Part shown: positions 7,819 through 14,538 of the stretch, one piece after another
Position numbering within the stretch: the first letter of the stretch is position 1
Layout of the letters: every line of letters begins with the position of its first letter
Assembly (NCBI GenBank): GCA_030151365.1
Contig: JASLDW010000041.1
Coordinates: 1 to 24,463 of the forward strand
Reading direction: 5' to 3'
DNA: 24,463 nt
Origin: Lysobacter sp.
Lineage (GTDB): Bacteria > Pseudomonadota > Gammaproteobacteria > Xanthomonadales > Xanthomonadaceae
The notes under the pieces: model-generated
Databases searched by the model: none
Told to the model about the DNA's origin: nothing
The model's input: only the letters and a program-made list of their open reading frames with translations
Translations under genes and position numbers: made by a program

Positions 7819-8915
7819 GCTTCGCCACCATCCCCGAAATCCTCGAGGAATTGCGCCAAGGACGCATGGTCGTGATCGTCGACGACGAGGATCGCGAGAA
7901 CGAGGGCGATCTGATCATGGCGGCGGAGCTGGTCAAGCCTTCCGACATCAATTTCATGGTGACGCATGCGCGCGGACTGGTCTGCCTGTCGCTGCTGCGC
8001 GAGCGCTGCCAGCAACTCGGCCTGCCGCCGATGGTGCGCGACAACACTTCGCCGCACCACACCAACTTCACCGTCAGCATCGAGGCCGCGGAAGGCGTCA
8101 CCACCGGCATCAGCGCCTACGATCGCGCCCACACCGTGCGCACCGCGGTGCGTCCCGACGCGCAGCCCAACGACCTCTCGCAACCGGGCCACATCTTCCC
8201 GCTGATGGCGCAGCCGGGCGGCGTGTTGAGCCGCGCCGGCCACACCGAAGCCGCCAGCGATCTCGCCTTGCTGGCCGGACTCGAGCCGGCTGGCGTGCTA
8301 GTGGAGATCCTCAATGCCGACGGCAGCATGGCGCGTCGTCCCGAGCTGGAAGTGTTCGCGCGCGAGCACGGCTTGAAGATGGGCTCGATCGAAGCGCTGA
8401 TCCGCCATCGCCTCGCCACCGAACACACCATCGACGCGGTCGATGAACGCACGATCGCGACGCCGCACGGCGAATTCGTCCTCCACACCTTCCGCGATCG
8501 CCTCAGCCACCAACTGCATTTCGCCCTGCAGTTGGGCCATGCCGATCCGCAGGTGGCGACGCTGGCACGCGTGCAGGTCGCCAATCCGCTGGTCGATGCG
8601 CTCCACTGGCAGCGCGACGACCTCGGCCTGCCCACCGGCGAGGTGCTGGCGATGATCGCCGCCGCCGGTTCCGGCGTGCTGGTCCTGCTGTCGGAACCGC
8701 AGTCGCCCGATGCCCTGCTCGAACGCATCCGCGAGCCCGCGGCCGGTGCCATCAAGGCCCCGGCGGTGCAGCAATGGCGGCAGACCGGCGCCGGTTCGCA
8801 GATCCTCGCCAGCCTCGGCTACGGGCGACTGCGGGTGATCGGCACCCCGCGCAAGCAGGTCGGCCTGTCCGGTTTCGGGCTGGAAGTGGTCGAGCACGTG
8901 GCCGGGCCGCGTTAA
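7815..8915 (+). CDS. ribB: 3,4-dihydroxy-2-butanone-4-phosphate synthase fused to degenerate GTP cyclohydrolase II domain (RibBX type)
   Basis: 366 residues. The N-terminal domain (about 1-200) is an intact RibB, converting ribulose 5-phosphate to the four-carbon lumazine precursor: acidic loop DDEDRENEGD (23-32), THARGLVCLSL, RDNTSPHHTNFTVSIEA, GISAYDRAHTV and RAGHTEAASDLA. The C-terminal part (about 203-366) has the length and start of a GTP cyclohydrolase II domain but lacks the zinc cysteines: the family's ECLTGD and RCDCG motifs are absent, and both cysteines of the protein lie in the RibB half. It is therefore probably not a cyclohydrolase. Such fusions, called RibBX, are known in Proteobacteria. 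GTP cyclohydrolase II must then come from a separate ribA elsewhere. Starts by a 4-bp overlap with ribE. Confidence 0.93.
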   Translation: MSFATIPEILEELRQGRMVVIVDDEDRENEGDLIMAAELVKPSDINFMVTHARGLVCLSLLRERCQQLGLPPMVRDNTSPHHTNFTVSIEAAEGVTTGISAYDRAHTVRTAVRPDAQPNDLSQPGHIFPLMAQPGGVLSRAGHTEAASDLALLAGLEPAGVLVEILNADGSMARRPELEVFAREHGLKMGSIEALIRHRLATEHTIDAVDERTIATPHGEFVLHTFRDRLSHQLHFALQLGHADPQVATLARVQVANPLVDALHWQRDDLGLPTGEVLAMIAAAGSGVLVLLSEPQSPDALLERIREPAAGAIKAPAVQQWRQTGAGSQILASLGYGRLRVIGTPRKQVGLSGFGLEVVEHVAGPR

Positions 8916-8946
8916 ACTGGGCGTCTTTCCCGCATCCCGGACCTCC

Positions 8947-9414
8947 ATGCCCAGTTTTGAAGGCGATCTCCGCGCCGCCGAAGGCGCCCGCTTCGCCATC
9001 GTCGCCAGCCGCTGGAACTCGCGCATAACCGAGGCGCTGATCGAAGGCGCGCGCTCCGGCTTCAAGGCCAATGGCGTCGACGATGCGCAGATCGACCTCG
9101 TGCGCGTGCCTGGCGCCTGGGAAATTCCCGTCACCTGCGCAGCGCTGGCAAAGAACGGTCGCCATGCCGGCATCGTCGCGCTCGGTTGCGTGGTGCGCGG
9201 CGATACTCGCCATTACGAACACGTCGCCGATGGTTGCTCGCAGGGCCTGATGCAGGTTGCGCTGGAACATGGCGTGCCGGTCGCCAACGGCGTGCTGGCG
9301 GTGGAGCAATATGAGGATGCCGAAGCACGCGCCGGTGGCGCGCACGGCAACAAGGGCGAGGAGACCGCATTCGTGGTGCTGGAAATGTCCAACCTGCTGG
9401 AGCGCTTGAAGTGA
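8947..9414 (+). CDS. ribH: 6,7-dimethyl-8-ribityllumazine synthase
   Basis: 155-residue lumazine synthase, which condenses the pyrimidinedione from RibD and a phosphatase with DHBP from RibB; it usually assembles as a pentamer or 60-mer. Visible motifs: FAIVASRWNSRITEALIEGA, RVPGAWEIP (53-61), the general-base histidine in GDTRHYEHVA (H89; the more usual form is HFEYV), GVLAVEQYEDAEARAGG and HGNKGEE. A 31-bp gap separates it from ribBX, with only a weak GGA ribosome site, and the ATG is the only sensible start. Its stop overlaps the nusB GTG by 4 bp, the ribH-nusB coupling seen in many Proteobacteria. Confidence 0.97.
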   Translation: MPSFEGDLRAAEGARFAIVASRWNSRITEALIEGARSGFKANGVDDAQIDLVRVPGAWEIPVTCAALAKNGRHAGIVALGCVVRGDTRHYEHVADGCSQGLMQVALEHGVPVANGVLAVEQYEDAEARAGGAHGNKGEETAFVVLEMSNLLERLK

Positions 9415-9878
9415 CCGGCAATGGCCACCGTCGCCACGATGGCATCGACCCGGTCCTGCGCACGCGGGCGCGCCGTCGCGCCATGCAGGCGATCTACGCC
9501 TGGCAGATGTCGGGCGGCGAAGCGCGCCAGGTGATCGCGCAGTTCGCCCACGAACAGGCGCGCGAACAGGCCGACCTCGTCTATTTCGAGGACATCGTGA
9601 AGGGCGTGCTCGCGCATCGTCACGACAACGACGAAGCACTGCGCGGCTTGCTCGATCGCGACGTCGAGGAGGTCGATCCGGTCGAACGAGCGGTGCTGCG
9701 CATCGCCACCTACGAACTGCGCCAGCGCATCGACGTGCCGTATCGCGTGGTGATCAACGAGGCGATTGAAACCGCCAAGCGCTTCGGCGCCGAGCACGGC
9801 CACACCTACGTCAACGGCGTGCTCGATCGCGCGGCCGAAGCCTGGCGTGCGGTCGAGGTGAACGCCGCGCGCAAGTGA
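9411..9878 (+). CDS. nusB: Transcription antitermination factor NusB
   Basis: 155-residue all-helical RNA-binding protein; with NusE (S10) it binds boxA in rRNA leaders and helps antitermination. Family features: RTRARRRAMQAIYAWQMSG near the N-terminus (about 18-36), DVEEVDPVERAVLRIATYEL (about 85-104) and the C-terminal PYRVVINEAIETAKRFGAE then YVNGVLDRAA. Starts at GTG inside the ribH stop (GTGA), with GGAG about 8 bases upstream. The first 15 residues are a charged extension before the fold. It ends by the same 4-bp overlap with thiL. Confidence 0.96.
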   Translation: MTGNGHRRHDGIDPVLRTRARRRAMQAIYAWQMSGGEARQVIAQFAHEQAREQADLVYFEDIVKGVLAHRHDNDEALRGLLDRDVEEVDPVERAVLRIATYELRQRIDVPYRVVINEAIETAKRFGAEHGHTYVNGVLDRAAEAWRAVEVNAARK

Positions 9879-10822
9879 GCGGCGAGTTCGACCTGATTTC
9901 CCGGATCGCGGTGCGCGTGTCGCCGCGACCGGATGTTGTTCTTGGCATTGGCGACGACGGCGCGATCCTGCGGCCGCCGGCCGGCCATGAGCTGGTGATC
10001 GTCACCGATACGCTCAACAGCGGCGTGCATGTCCCGGAATCGACGGCCGCATATGACGTCGGCTGGAAAGCGCTGGCGGTCAATCTTTCCGATCTCGCGG
10101 CGATGGGCGCGACGCCGGCGTGGTGCACGCTGGCGTTGTCGCTGCCGTCGCCGGACGATGCCTGGCTGGATGCCTGCATCGACGGATTCCTCGCGCTCGC
10201 CGAGCAGCACGACATCGCATTGGTTGGCGGCGATACCACGCGCGGACCGTTGTCATTGACGGTCACGGCCTGCGGCTTCGTCGCCACGGGAACCGCCTTG
10301 CGTCGCGATGCCGCCAAGGTTGGCGATGACATCTGGGTAAGCGGAACGCTGGGCGATGCCGCATTGGCCTTGCGCGAAGTCCTGCAGGGCAAGTCGTGTG
10401 TTGATGCATTGCGCGCACGTCTCGATCGCCCTGCGCCGCGTTGTGCATTGGGGCGGTCGCTGGCCGGGATCGCGCATGCCTGCATCGATGTGTCCGATGG
10501 CGTGCTGCAGGATCTCGGCCACATCTGCGTGGCCAGTGGCGTTGGTGCCGAAGTGCAGCTGGATGCGTTGCCGGCGTCGGATGCGCTTGCGGCGCAGGCG
10601 GAAGGCATCGAGCGTTGGCGCCTGCAATCCGGTGGCGACGATTACGAGCTGTGCTTTACCGCCGATCCGTCGCGGCGTGATGGGCTGATGAAGTTGTCGG
10701 GCTCGCTTGGGGTTAGGCTGACGCGTGTTGGTCGCATCGTTGCCGGCAGTGGCGTGCGTGCGCTGGATGCCGGTGGCAACGAAGTGCGTGTGCCTTCTTC
10801 GGGATACGAACACTTCGCTTGA
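9875..10822 (+). CDS. thiL: Thiamine-monophosphate kinase
   Basis: 315-residue ThiL of the PurM/AIR-synthase fold; it phosphorylates thiamine monophosphate with ATP to thiamine pyrophosphate. Motifs: glycine-rich start GIGDDGAIL, metal-binding VTDTLNSGVHV, GWKALAVNLSDLAAMGA, VGGDTTRG, the second domain's CIDVSDGVLQDLGH and SGGDDYELCFT. Starts at GTG overlapping the nusB stop. It is the last gene of the operon. The usual neighbour pgpA is not present; instead the transcript runs straight into a palindromic element two bases after the stop. Confidence 0.97.
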   Translation: MSGEFDLISRIAVRVSPRPDVVLGIGDDGAILRPPAGHELVIVTDTLNSGVHVPESTAAYDVGWKALAVNLSDLAAMGATPAWCTLALSLPSPDDAWLDACIDGFLALAEQHDIALVGGDTTRGPLSLTVTACGFVATGTALRRDAAKVGDDIWVSGTLGDAALALREVLQGKSCVDALRARLDRPAPRCALGRSLAGIAHACIDVSDGVLQDLGHICVASGVGAEVQLDALPASDALAAQAEGIERWRLQSGGDDYELCFTADPSRRDGLMKLSGSLGVRLTRVGRIVAGSGVRALDAGGNEVRVPSSGYEHFA

Positions 10823-10857
10823 AAAGCGTTGCCCGGCTGAGCGCCCTTAGCATTCAA

Positions 10858-10991
10858 GGCACGCGCTGGTGGCGTGGGTCGCCTGTCCGGTGCACGGGAC
10901 GCCGTGAATACATCCATGTAGGCTCGTGCGCGTCATCCATGACGCGCAACGCCCGCGCCCCGGACAGGCGACCCACTTCCGCGCGCGTGCC
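10858..10991 (+). repeat. Palindromic unit 1 (stem with two ATCCAT hairpins)
   Basis: A perfect 17-bp inverted repeat (10874-10890 with 10960-10976; arm GTGGGTCGCCTGTCCGG) is extended outward by GGCACGCGC (10858-10866) and GCGCGTGCC (10983-10991). It encloses TACAT-CC-ATGTA (10909-10920) and TGCGCGTCAT-CC-ATGACGCGCA (10927-10948), plus CACGG/CCGTG (10893-10897, 10902-10906). Confidence 0.8.
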
Positions 10992-11037
10992 GTTGCTCTC
11001 ACTCACACCCCCTGAAAGCATCCACCGGCGGCGCCGT

Positions 11038-11133
11038 GCGGTTCGTCCGCAGTGGCCGACCATACGAGGCATGGATGCCGAGTCGAGCCCCCATGGATGG
11101 GTTCACGGCGTGTCGGCTACTGCGGATAACCGC
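11038..11133 (-). repeat. Palindromic unit 2 (same design, opposite orientation)
   Basis: The outer arms 11038-11060 and 11112-11133 pair with few mismatches (GCGGTT, CCGCAGT, GCCGAC shared). They enclose GGCAT-GG-ATGCC (11068-11079) and CCCAT-GG-ATGGG (11090-11101). Segment 11085-11114 is the reverse complement of unit 1 segment 10898-10925 at most positions (GCCGTGAA, CATCCATG and GGCTC all shared), so the two units are related copies. Confidence 0.75.
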
Positions 11134-11158
11134 TAAAGGCGCACAGCCGGGCGATGCT

Positions 11159-11686
11159 TCAACGGGTCCCCGACCGATTGATCAGCTTCCACAACGCGAC
11201 GCCCCCGAACAGCGGCAGCCACACCCAGTGCAATTCCGACACCAGTGTCGCCATCCCGCGCGCACTGAAGAATCCGGCTCCGATCGGCGAAACCAGGATC
11301 GGCCGCCACGGCGCGAACCAGCGCACGTCGCTCCACGGCCACGCGATCGCGACGCCGAGCCCTCCCGATGTCATCGCATCGAGCAGCGGATGCGAAATCG
11401 CGCAAACAAACAACCATGCCGCAGCCTGCCAGCGATTGCTGCTCAATCGTCCCGCAAACATCGCGCCGATGATCGCGACCAGCACGGCGAACAGTAGCGA
11501 ATGCGTGGCGCCACGGTGCCCGAACGTGCTTTCGTAGGGAACATGCAGCGCGAACGCCAGCACGTCGATGTCCGGCAACATCGACGCGACGACGCCGGCA
11601 GCGAGCAGTCGCGGCGAAATCCGTCCGTGTTCGACGGCGGCATACAGCGCGAGCGGAACGGCGGCGTGGCTGATGATCGAAGGCAT
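11159..11686 (-). CDS. YdjM-type membrane-bound metal-dependent hydrolase
   Basis: 175-residue integral membrane protein of the YdjM family (putative inner-membrane metal-dependent hydrolase; the E. coli member is LexA-regulated). Biochemical role unknown. Conserved metal-ligand-like motifs: N-terminal SIISHAAVPL, MLPDIDVLAF (37-46), FGHRGATHSLLFA (55-67) and AISHPLLDAMTSGG (96-109). Four or so hydrophobic helices run through residues 25-50, 62-80, 88-104 and 152-170. The ATG at 11686 lies 2 bp after the yraN stop, so translation is probably coupled; its own ribosome site is poor. Its stop codon touches the palindromic element. Confidence 0.85.
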   Translation of the reverse strand: MPSIISHAAVPLALYAAVEHGRISPRLLAAGVVASMLPDIDVLAFALHVPYESTFGHRGATHSLLFAVLVAIIGAMFAGRLSSNRWQAAAWLFVCAISHPLLDAMTSGGLGVAIAWPWSDVRWFAPWRPILVSPIGAGFFSARGMATLVSELHWVWLPLFGGVALWKLINRSGTR

Positions 11687-11688
11687 GT

Positions 11689-12075
11689 TCAGATCTCGTC
11701 GGCGCGGAACGCGGAAGCGATCCAGCGCAGGGTGGGAGAGGAGGGATCGCCGTGCGCATCGACCACGTCGAAGCGGCAACTGCGATCGCGGTGTTCGGGA
11801 TGCCGCTGCAGCCATGCTTCGGCGGCGCGCACCAGCTTGCGGCGCTTCTTCCAGTCGATCGAGTCCGCGCCGCCGCCGAAGGTGCCCGGCGTGCGGTAGC
11901 GCACCTCGACGAACACCAGCATCTCGCCGTCGCGCATCACCCGATCGATCTCGCCGACGCGGAAATTGGCGTTGCGTTCGATCAGCATCAATCCCTGCGA
12001 ACACAGCAAGGCTTCGGCCGCCGTTTCGACCTGGTTGCCGATCTCCCGGCGATTGCCGCGATCAGCGTTCGGCAA
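11689..12075 (-). CDS. yraN: YraN/UPF0102 family endonuclease-fold protein
   Basis: About 128 residues of the YraN family, which has a restriction-endonuclease-like fold; cellular role not established. Core motifs: GNQVETAAEALLCSQGL (13-29), IERNANFRVGEIDRVMRDG with the acidic GEID (41-44), VFVEVRYR (54-61) and the tail FDVVDAHGD. The start is uncertain. No ATG or GTG lies near the expected N-terminus, so I chose TTG at 12075 (MPNADRGNRREIGNQ), which overlaps the end of the lpoA-like gene by 14 bp. An ATG at 12168 would add 31 unlikely residues read out of frame from lpoA. The lpoA-yraN pair is the usual arrangement next to rsmI. Confidence 0.85.
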   Translation of the reverse strand: MPNADRGNRREIGNQVETAAEALLCSQGLMLIERNANFRVGEIDRVMRDGEMLVFVEVRYRTPGTFGGGADSIDWKKRRKLVRAAEAWLQRHPEHRDRSCRFDVVDAHGDPSSPTLRWIASAFRADEI

Positions 12076-13207
12076 GCGGAACCGGCTGGCCTTGGCGGAA
12101 TACCGACCAACCCGGCACGCGCACGATGTTGCCGTCGTGGTCGACGCGCAGGTCGCCGGTCGCGCCATGCACGCCGCCCTCGCGACCGCCGTTGAGATGC
12201 TCCGGATAAGCCGTGATCAGCCAGGCGTCGTAACCGAACGCGAAGAGCTTGGAGGCGGCGCCGCGCGCGGTCGGCGACAGCGTCGACAGGTTGCTCGCCG
12301 AAGGCGCCAATGCCGTCTTGCGCACGTTCCAGGCCTCGGTCGGGAAGACGATGCCGTCAAGCGCGCTGTCGTCACCCTTGCCGATGCCGAGCTGGATCTG
12401 CGAGCTGGCGAAACGTCGCGCATTCGCGGCCGGCGACGCCGCGAGCTTCGGTGCCAATGCCTCGATCTGGTCGCCCTTGAGCGCGAGGAACACGCCTTCG
12501 ACGCCACCGAGAGATTGCGCTGCCTTGTGCAACTCCTCGCCGAAGGCATCGCCGTTCGTGACCGCCGGTGCGGCCTTGCCGCCGTGTCCGTTGAAGTAGG
12601 CGATGAACGCGGCCGCGGCGCGCTTCTGGATGGCGTCTCCGCCGCTGACCACCACCGCCTTGTGGATGCCCGACGACAACTGCGCTTGCGCGATCGCTTC
12701 CGCTTCGTCTTCCGGCGACAACGCGAAACTCAGGCTGCCGGCCGGCGTCTTGGCATCGGACTGGTTCAGCGCCAGCACCGGCACCTTGAGTCCGTCCTTG
12801 GCGAACAGTTCGGTGACGCCTTCGCGCCCGAGCGGCCCGACCACGTAATCGGCGCCGTCGGCGACGGCCTTGGCATAGGCCGCGTTGGCGCCGATCGAGG
12901 AATCGTAGAAATGGATTTCCGGCCGACGACGGCGCTCGTTGTAGTAACCCGCCATGAAGCCGTCCCGCACCGGCGTGGCGGCGACGGCGAGGCCGCCACT
13001 CAGCGGCAGCAACACGCCGACCTTCAACGGCGGCCGGTAGCCGTCGGCATCGCCTGGCGGGCGGCGGCTGACATCGACATGGCCATACGCGACCGGCACC
13101 GCCGAGGCGACTGGCGCGACCGGGGCCTTGGTGGCGGTGGTCGCGCAGGCTGCGAGCGCGGCGACCAGCGGCAGGATCACTCCAAACTTGGCGGAGGCGA
13201 TGCGCAT
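12062..13207 (-). CDS. LpoA-like penicillin-binding-protein activator lipoprotein, short form
   Basis: 381-residue predicted outer-membrane lipoprotein. In E. coli LpoA activates the peptidoglycan synthase PBP1A from the outer membrane. Lipobox LAAC with Cys21 follows a 20-residue signal (MRIASAKFGVILPLVAALAA). After a Pro/Ala-rich linker, a periplasmic-binding-protein-like domain (about 60-381) starts with KVGVLLPLSGGLA and includes DGADYVVGPLGREGVTEL, VPVLALNQS, LSPEDEAEAIAQ, FAFGYDAWLI and TGDLRVDHDGNIVR. The N-terminal TPR-like domain of E. coli LpoA (about 250 residues) is absent, so this is a short form. The ATG at 13207 fits the signal peptide length; one seven codons upstream (13228) is possible. 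It is divergent from rsmI, as in most gammaproteobacteria. Confidence 0.85.
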   Translation of the reverse strand: MRIASAKFGVILPLVAALAACATTATKAPVAPVASAVPVAYGHVDVSRRPPGDADGYRPPLKVGVLLPLSGGLAVAATPVRDGFMAGYYNERRRRPEIHFYDSSIGANAAYAKAVADGADYVVGPLGREGVTELFAKDGLKVPVLALNQSDAKTPAGSLSFALSPEDEAEAIAQAQLSSGIHKAVVVSGGDAIQKRAAAAFIAYFNGHGGKAAPAVTNGDAFGEELHKAAQSLGGVEGVFLALKGDQIEALAPKLAASPAANARRFASSQIQLGIGKGDDSALDGIVFPTEAWNVRKTALAPSASNLSTLSPTARGAASKLFAFGYDAWLITAYPEHLNGGREGGVHGATGDLRVDHDGNIVRVPGWSVFRQGQPVPLAER

Positions 13208-13284
13208 GTGGATACCCGGAATAAGCATTTGCTTTGATTCTACCTGCCATATTCGTTATTCGCCGCGATGAGGATAATGGCCGG
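13208..13284. promoter_or_regulatory. Divergent intergenic region, lpoA-like / rsmI
   Basis: A 77-bp gap with a clear AT-rich core (ATAAGCATTTGCTTTGATTC at 13221-13240 and CATATTCGTTATTC at 13248-13261), unlike the surrounding GC-rich DNA. This suggests promoters for both directions. TTGATT (13234-13239) followed 17 bp later by TATTCG is one rightward candidate, but no match is strong enough to fix a start. The rsmI ribosome site would be GAGG at 13270-13273. Confidence 0.35.
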
Positions 13285-14124
13285 ATGAACACGCCCGCGC
13301 CCGGAACATTGCACGTCGTCGCCACGCCGATCGGCAACCTGGGCGATTTCACCCCGCGCGCGGTGGAGACGCTGAAGCAGGTCGCGGCGATCTGCGCCGA
13401 AGACACCCGGCGCACCCGACCACTTCTGCAGCAATTCGGCATCGGCACGCCGCTGATCGCGTTGCACGACCACAACGAAGCCGAGGCCAGCGCGAGCCTG
13501 GTGCGACGGATGCTCGCAGGCGACTCGCTGGCGCTGGTTTCGGACGCCGGCACGCCGCTGGTCAGCGATCCCGGTTATCGGCTGGTGCATGCCGCGCGCG
13601 AAGCGGGCATCCGGGTCAGTCCTGTGCCCGGTGCGGCGGCATTGATCGCCGCATTGAGCGTGGCAGGGTTGCCCAGCGACCGCTTTGTTTTCGAAGGCTT
13701 CCTGCCGGCCAAGGCGTCGGCGCGGCGCGAACGCCTGCAGGCGTTGGCTGCGGAGACGCGCACGCTGATCTTCTACGAATCCTCCCACCGCATCCTCGAG
13801 TTCCTCGATGATGCCCGCGGTGCTTTTGGCTCGCAGCGGCGCGCGGTGGTGGCCCGCGAACTCACCAAGCTGTTCGAGACCGTGCTCGATGGCGATCTCG
13901 ACATGTTGGTACAACGCGTGCAGGCCGATCCCGACCAGCAGAAAGGCGAATTCGTGGTGCTGGTGGAAGGCGCCGGCGACGATGTCGATGCCAGGATCGC
14001 CGAAGGCCGTCGCCTCTATGCCAGGTTGTGCGAATACCTCAAGCCGTCGCAGGCGGCCAAGCTCGCGGCCGGACTCAGCGGGGCGCCGCGCAAGGCGCTG
14101 TATGGCGGTGAAGCGGTAGAATGA
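13285..14124 (+). CDS. rsmI: 16S rRNA 2'-O-ribose C1402 methyltransferase
   Basis: 279-residue tetrapyrrole-methylase-fold enzyme. RsmI methylates the 2'-OH of C1402 in 16S rRNA, the P-site residue that RsmH also modifies. Motifs: GTLHVVATPIGNLGDFTPRA (9-28), ICAEDTRRT, ALVSDAGTPLVSDPGYRLV, PVPGAAALIAALSVAGLPSD and FYESSHRILEFLDD. Domain and length are typical. The ATG at 13285 is chosen because the conserved N-terminus starts close behind it; GAGG lies 11 bases upstream. The last codons contain the -10 of the following rnpB gene. Confidence 0.96.
   Translation: MNTPAPGTLHVVATPIGNLGDFTPRAVETLKQVAAICAEDTRRTRPLLQQFGIGTPLIALHDHNEAEASASLVRRMLAGDSLALVSDAGTPLVSDPGYRLVHAAREAGIRVSPVPGAAALIAALSVAGLPSDRFVFEGFLPAKASARRERLQALAAETRTLIFYESSHRILEFLDDARGAFGSQRRAVVARELTKLFETVLDGDLDMLVQRVQADPDQQKGEFVVLVEGAGDDVDARIAEGRRLYARLCEYLKPSQAAKLAAGLSGAPRKALYGGEAVE
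14117..14122 (+). promoter_or_regulatory. Predicted -10 of the rnpB promoter, overlapping the rsmI stop codon
   Basis: TAGAAT (14117-14122, five of six consensus bases) sits 8 bases before the expected RNase P RNA 5' end at 14131. It overlaps the last codons of rsmI, and the final T is the first base of its TGA. The spacer to the start (GATCGCGC) is GC-rich, like the discriminators of stable-RNA promoters. No good -35 is seen 16-18 bp upstream. Confidence 0.55.
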
Positions 14125-14130
14125 TCGCGC

Positions 14131-14538
14131 GGAGTCGGCCAGGCAGTCGCGTCATCGGAAACGATGCCGAGGAAAGTCCGGGCTCCACAGGGCACGATGC
14201 CAGGTAACGCCTGGGCGGCGCGAGTCGACGGAAAGTGCAACAGAAAGATACCGCCGGGGAATCTGGGGCACTTGTCGGACGAATGTCCGACCAAGTGTCC
14301 CAAGCTCCGCCGAAAGGCGGGGCGGGATTCGCCGGTAAGGGTGAAATGGTGCGGTAAGAGCGCACCGCGAGCCGGGCAACCGGCCGGCACGGCAAACCCC
14401 ATCGGGAGCAAGACCAAATAGGGAACCATTGGCGCGGCCCGCGTCGGTTCCGGGTAGGTTGCTTGAGCCGTCCAGCGATGGACGGCCTAGAGGAATGACT
14501 GTCCACGACAGAACCCGGCTTACCGGCCGGCTCCGCAC
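14131..14538 (+). ncRNA. rnpB: RNase P RNA, bacterial type A
   Basis: Catalytic RNA of RNase P, which trims tRNA 5' leaders. The closing helix P1 is formed by GGAGTCGGCC (14131-14140) and GGCCGGCTCC (14525-14534). Conserved blocks are in order: GAGGAAAGTCCGGGCTCCAC, GGTAACGCCTGGG, AGTGCAACAGAAAGATACCG, GGTAAGGGTGAAA, GGTAAGAGCGCACCG, AGCAAGACCAAATAGG, GTAGGTTGCTTGAGCC and GAATGACTGTCCACGACAGA. At about 408 nt it is longer than the E. coli RNA (377 nt). The extra length lies mainly at 14259-14330, the P12 region, which folds into a branched arm with two hairpins. The ends are estimates from P1 pairing. A T-rich tract (TTTTCTTT, 14539-14546) follows directly and may terminate it, but I see no separate terminator hairpin. 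The gene starts 6 bases after the rsmI stop. Confidence 0.97.

Larger units (their letters stand above)
10824..11159. repeat. 336-bp nested palindromic element between thiL and the YdjM-type gene
   Basis: The whole gap between two convergent genes is built of inverted repeats. The outer arms 10824-10849 and 11134-11159 are 26-bp inverted copies with about 4 mismatches (shared core GCCCGGCTG). Inside lie two cruciform-like units (10858-10991 and 11038-11133), each a long stem enclosing two small ATCCAT-loop hairpins, and arranged in opposite orientation. The element begins two bases after the thiL stop, and its right end touches the last base of the stop codon of the opposite gene. No protein-coding signal was found. 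It may act as a bidirectional terminator or be a non-autonomous mobile palindrome. I recall similar short palindromes from Xanthomonadaceae intergenic DNA, but have not verified this. Confidence 0.75.

Noticed and set aside
9840..9880. TPP riboswitch ahead of thiL
   Set aside because: thiL overlaps nusB by 4 bp, so there is no leader.
11121..11129. TGCGGATAA as a second DnaA box
   Set aside because: One mismatch from the consensus, and it lies within a stem of the palindromic element.
10819..11136. 105-codon plus-strand frame in the palindromic element
   Set aside because: Starts inside the thiL stop region, has no ribosome site, and its sequence is explained by inverted repeats.
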